Origin: Thermoanaerobaculia bacterium
GTDB taxonomy: Bacteria > Acidobacteriota > Thermoanaerobaculia > JALWYX01
Direction of reading: 5' to 3'
Length of the DNA stretch: 37,036 nt
Assembly: GCA_027078415.1 (NCBI GenBank)
Contig: JALWYX010000068.1
Location: 1-37,036 of the forward strand
The notes under the pieces are model-generated. The model saw only the letters and a list, made by a program, of their open reading frames with translations, had not been told where the DNA came from and made no database searches. A program made the position numbers and the translations under genes. Shown here piece after piece: positions 35,677 to 37,036 of the stretch (position 1 is the first letter of the stretch; every line of letters starts with the position of its first letter).

Positions 35677-36996
35677 TTATACTGCTATTGCGTACATTCC
35701 ATCTTCCCATACTTTTGTAATTTTTCCATTTACGAATCCCGGCTGTTTAATGTTAGTTCCAGTTACTAGTATATAACCGTCTATATCGTCAGGTCCCATA
35801 AAGTAACTTCTTCCTTTAAATAGATATTGGCTTTCTTCAGATTGACCTTCTATTAGAATTTTTATCTCTTCACCTAAGAATCTTTTCTTTGTTTGTATAG
35901 CTGCGCTTCTTTGAGTTTCTAAAAGTTGAGTCAATCGTGCTTTAGCTGTTTTCTTATCTACTTTATCTGTGAGAGTCGCTGCAGGTGTCCCTTCTTCTTC
36001 ACTGTAGATAAATCCTGTTACACTCTCTAATTGCATCTGACGAACAAACTCTAGAAGTTGCTCGAAGTCTTCCTCCTTTTCTCCCGGAAATCCTACTATA
36101 AAAGTTGTTCTTATGGATATATTTGGTTCTATTTCTCTGATTTGCTCGATCATGCGTTTGTATTCGTGAAAGCTTCCACCTCTTCTCATAAATCTTAATA
36201 TTTTTTTGCTTACGTGTTGTAAAGGAATATCTAAATAAGAGCAAAACCGTTCATCGTTTTTCATCAATTTTATGAGGTTTATATCGAGTGTTTTAGGATA
36301 GGCGTATAGGAATCGTATCCAAGGTATTGTTGTTTTTTCTAAAAGCTCTGAAACCAAAATATAAAGCCCTTCCCTCCCAAGACCCAGGTCCTCTCCATAT
36401 CTTGTGGTATCTTGCGCTACAAGGCATATCTCTTTAATACCTTGTGCCTCTAAATTTTTAGCTTCTCTTAATATATCTTCTATTGAACGACTTCTAAATC
36501 TACCCCTCCATAAGGGAATAGCACAAAATGTGCAGGGGTTGTTGCATCCCTCTGCTATTTTTATGTAAGCGTAAATCCCAGTTGATACAATTCTAGGTGT
36601 ATAGCTAGAGAGTATAGTAGTAGATATTGAAGAAGTAGAAGTTAAATATTTTTCTTTAGATATAATTTTGTCTATCTTGTCTATTTCATCTATTCCTATT
36701 ATGAAATCTATCTCAGGTATTTCTTGTGCTAAGATTTTAGCATATCTGTTTACCATACATCCCGCTACTGCTAGTTTCTGGTTCTTATTTTTGTTGTACA
36801 CTATTTCCATAATGGTCTCTATACTCTCTTTTTTCGCTGCTTCTATAAAGCAACATGTGTTAATTAATATAAGATCAGCTTTTTCTTTGTCTGTTGTTAG
36901 TTCCCAGTTGTTTTTTGCTAAAACTCCAGCTATAACTTCACTGTCGACTAAATTCTTTGCGCATCCTAAAGTTATAAGAGTTGCTTTTTTTCTCAT
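35677..36996 (-). CDS. rimO: Ribosomal protein S12 methylthiotransferase
   Basis: A radical-SAM enzyme that adds a methylthio group to the conserved Asp of ribosomal protein S12. The 439 residues contain the N-terminal cluster-binding domain with LGCAKNLVDSE, the RimO-specific form of the motif, NTCCFIEAAKKES and VAGCMVNRY. The radical-SAM domain has the CxxxCxxC cluster (EGCNNPCTFCAIP) and IPLQHVSKKIL, and a C-terminal TRAM domain follows. This separates it from MiaB, which modifies tRNA. The ATG lacks a clear Shine-Dalgarno but a TATAAT lies 31 bases upstream, so it appears to be first in the rimO-ribF-M24 operon. Confidence 0.95.
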   Translation of the reverse strand: MRKKATLITLGCAKNLVDSEVIAGVLAKNNWELTTDKEKADLILINTCCFIEAAKKESIETIMEIVYNKNKNQKLAVAGCMVNRYAKILAQEIPEIDFIIGIDEIDKIDKIISKEKYLTSTSSISTTILSSYTPRIVSTGIYAYIKIAEGCNNPCTFCAIPLWRGRFRSRSIEDILREAKNLEAQGIKEICLVAQDTTRYGEDLGLGREGLYILVSELLEKTTIPWIRFLYAYPKTLDINLIKLMKNDERFCSYLDIPLQHVSKKILRFMRRGGSFHEYKRMIEQIREIEPNISIRTTFIVGFPGEKEEDFEQLLEFVRQMQLESVTGFIYSEEEGTPAATLTDKVDKKTAKARLTQLLETQRSAAIQTKKRFLGEEIKILIEGQSEESQYLFKGRSYFMGPDDIDGYILVTGTNIKQPGFVNGKITKVWEDGMYAIAV

Positions 36997-37026
36997 TTTT
37001 TTATTTTAAATATGGATGTTAAGCAT

Positions 37027-37032
37027 ATTATA
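37027..37032 (-). promoter_or_regulatory. Candidate -10 box of the rimO operon
   Basis: A perfect TATAAT read on the minus strand, 31 bases before the rimO ATG. The -35 region falls outside the window, so it cannot be checked. Confidence 0.45.
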
Positions 37033-37036
37033 AAGG

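Overview
The window is AT-rich (about one third G+C by eye), densely packed with genes, and looks like ordinary chromosome of a diderm (Gram-negative type) bacterium. Pointers to the lineage are an O-antigen-type ABC exporter (Wzm/Wzt), type IV pilus/competence genes, a GyrB with the extra C-terminal TOPRIM-region insert of the E. coli type, a BshB1-like deacetylase, SelA, and a protein resembling the MXAN_5187 C-terminal family. The pilin N-terminus (KQKRTVADMRN after the hydrophobic helix) resembles pilins I associate with Acidobacteriota/Aminicenantota-like lineages. That placement is an inference, not a result. I see no rRNA, tRNA, CRISPR array, insertion sequence or phage gene.

Layout. 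1-3996 (+): the end of a YfhO-like membrane protein, then a split acyl-CoA carboxylase alpha pair (biotin carboxylase and biotin carrier). 4486-10426 (-): an overlapping four-gene operon read as exported M20 peptidase, second YfhO-like protein, prepilin peptidase, NtrB/PilS-like sensor kinase. 10519-11037 (-): a major-pilin-like gene transcribed alone, with a textbook sigma-54 promoter, an upstream inverted repeat, a perfect Shine-Dalgarno and a strong terminator. 11362-12810: a BshB1-like deacetylase (-) and a small two-TM membrane protein (+), divergently transcribed. 12811-13749: a 0.9 kb non-coding stretch rich in inverted repeats, with a near-consensus sigma-54 element, leading into a ComEA-like gene (+) closed by a strong terminator.

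14104-29381 (+): a long co-directional series of FimT/GspH-like pseudopilin, Wzm, Wzt, GyrB, GyrA, small transaldolase, CPBP-family membrane protease, cytosolic M20 dipeptidase, CYTH phosphohydrolase-like protein, sugar-phosphate nucleotidyltransferase, TldD, TldE/PmbA, and a YchF-family protein that has lost its P-loop. 29378-32015 (-): a sigma-54 activator of the NtrC/PilR class, overlapping selA. 32049-33511 (+): a MXAN_5187-C-like protein and a TPR protein with polyproline runs. 33518-36996 (-): rimO, ribF and an M24 peptidase as one operon.

How the genes fit together. The clearest theme is a type IV pilus/competence regulon: pilin, pseudopilin, prepilin peptidase, ComEA, a PilS-like kinase and a PilR/NtrC-like activator lie in one window, though the kinase and activator sit about 23 kb apart. 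Sigma-54 elements precede pilin and, less perfectly, comEA, and TGTCA-containing AT-rich inverted repeats lie about 100 bp upstream of both. The most unusual protein is the P-loop-less YchF-like protein at the end of a TldD-TldE cassette.
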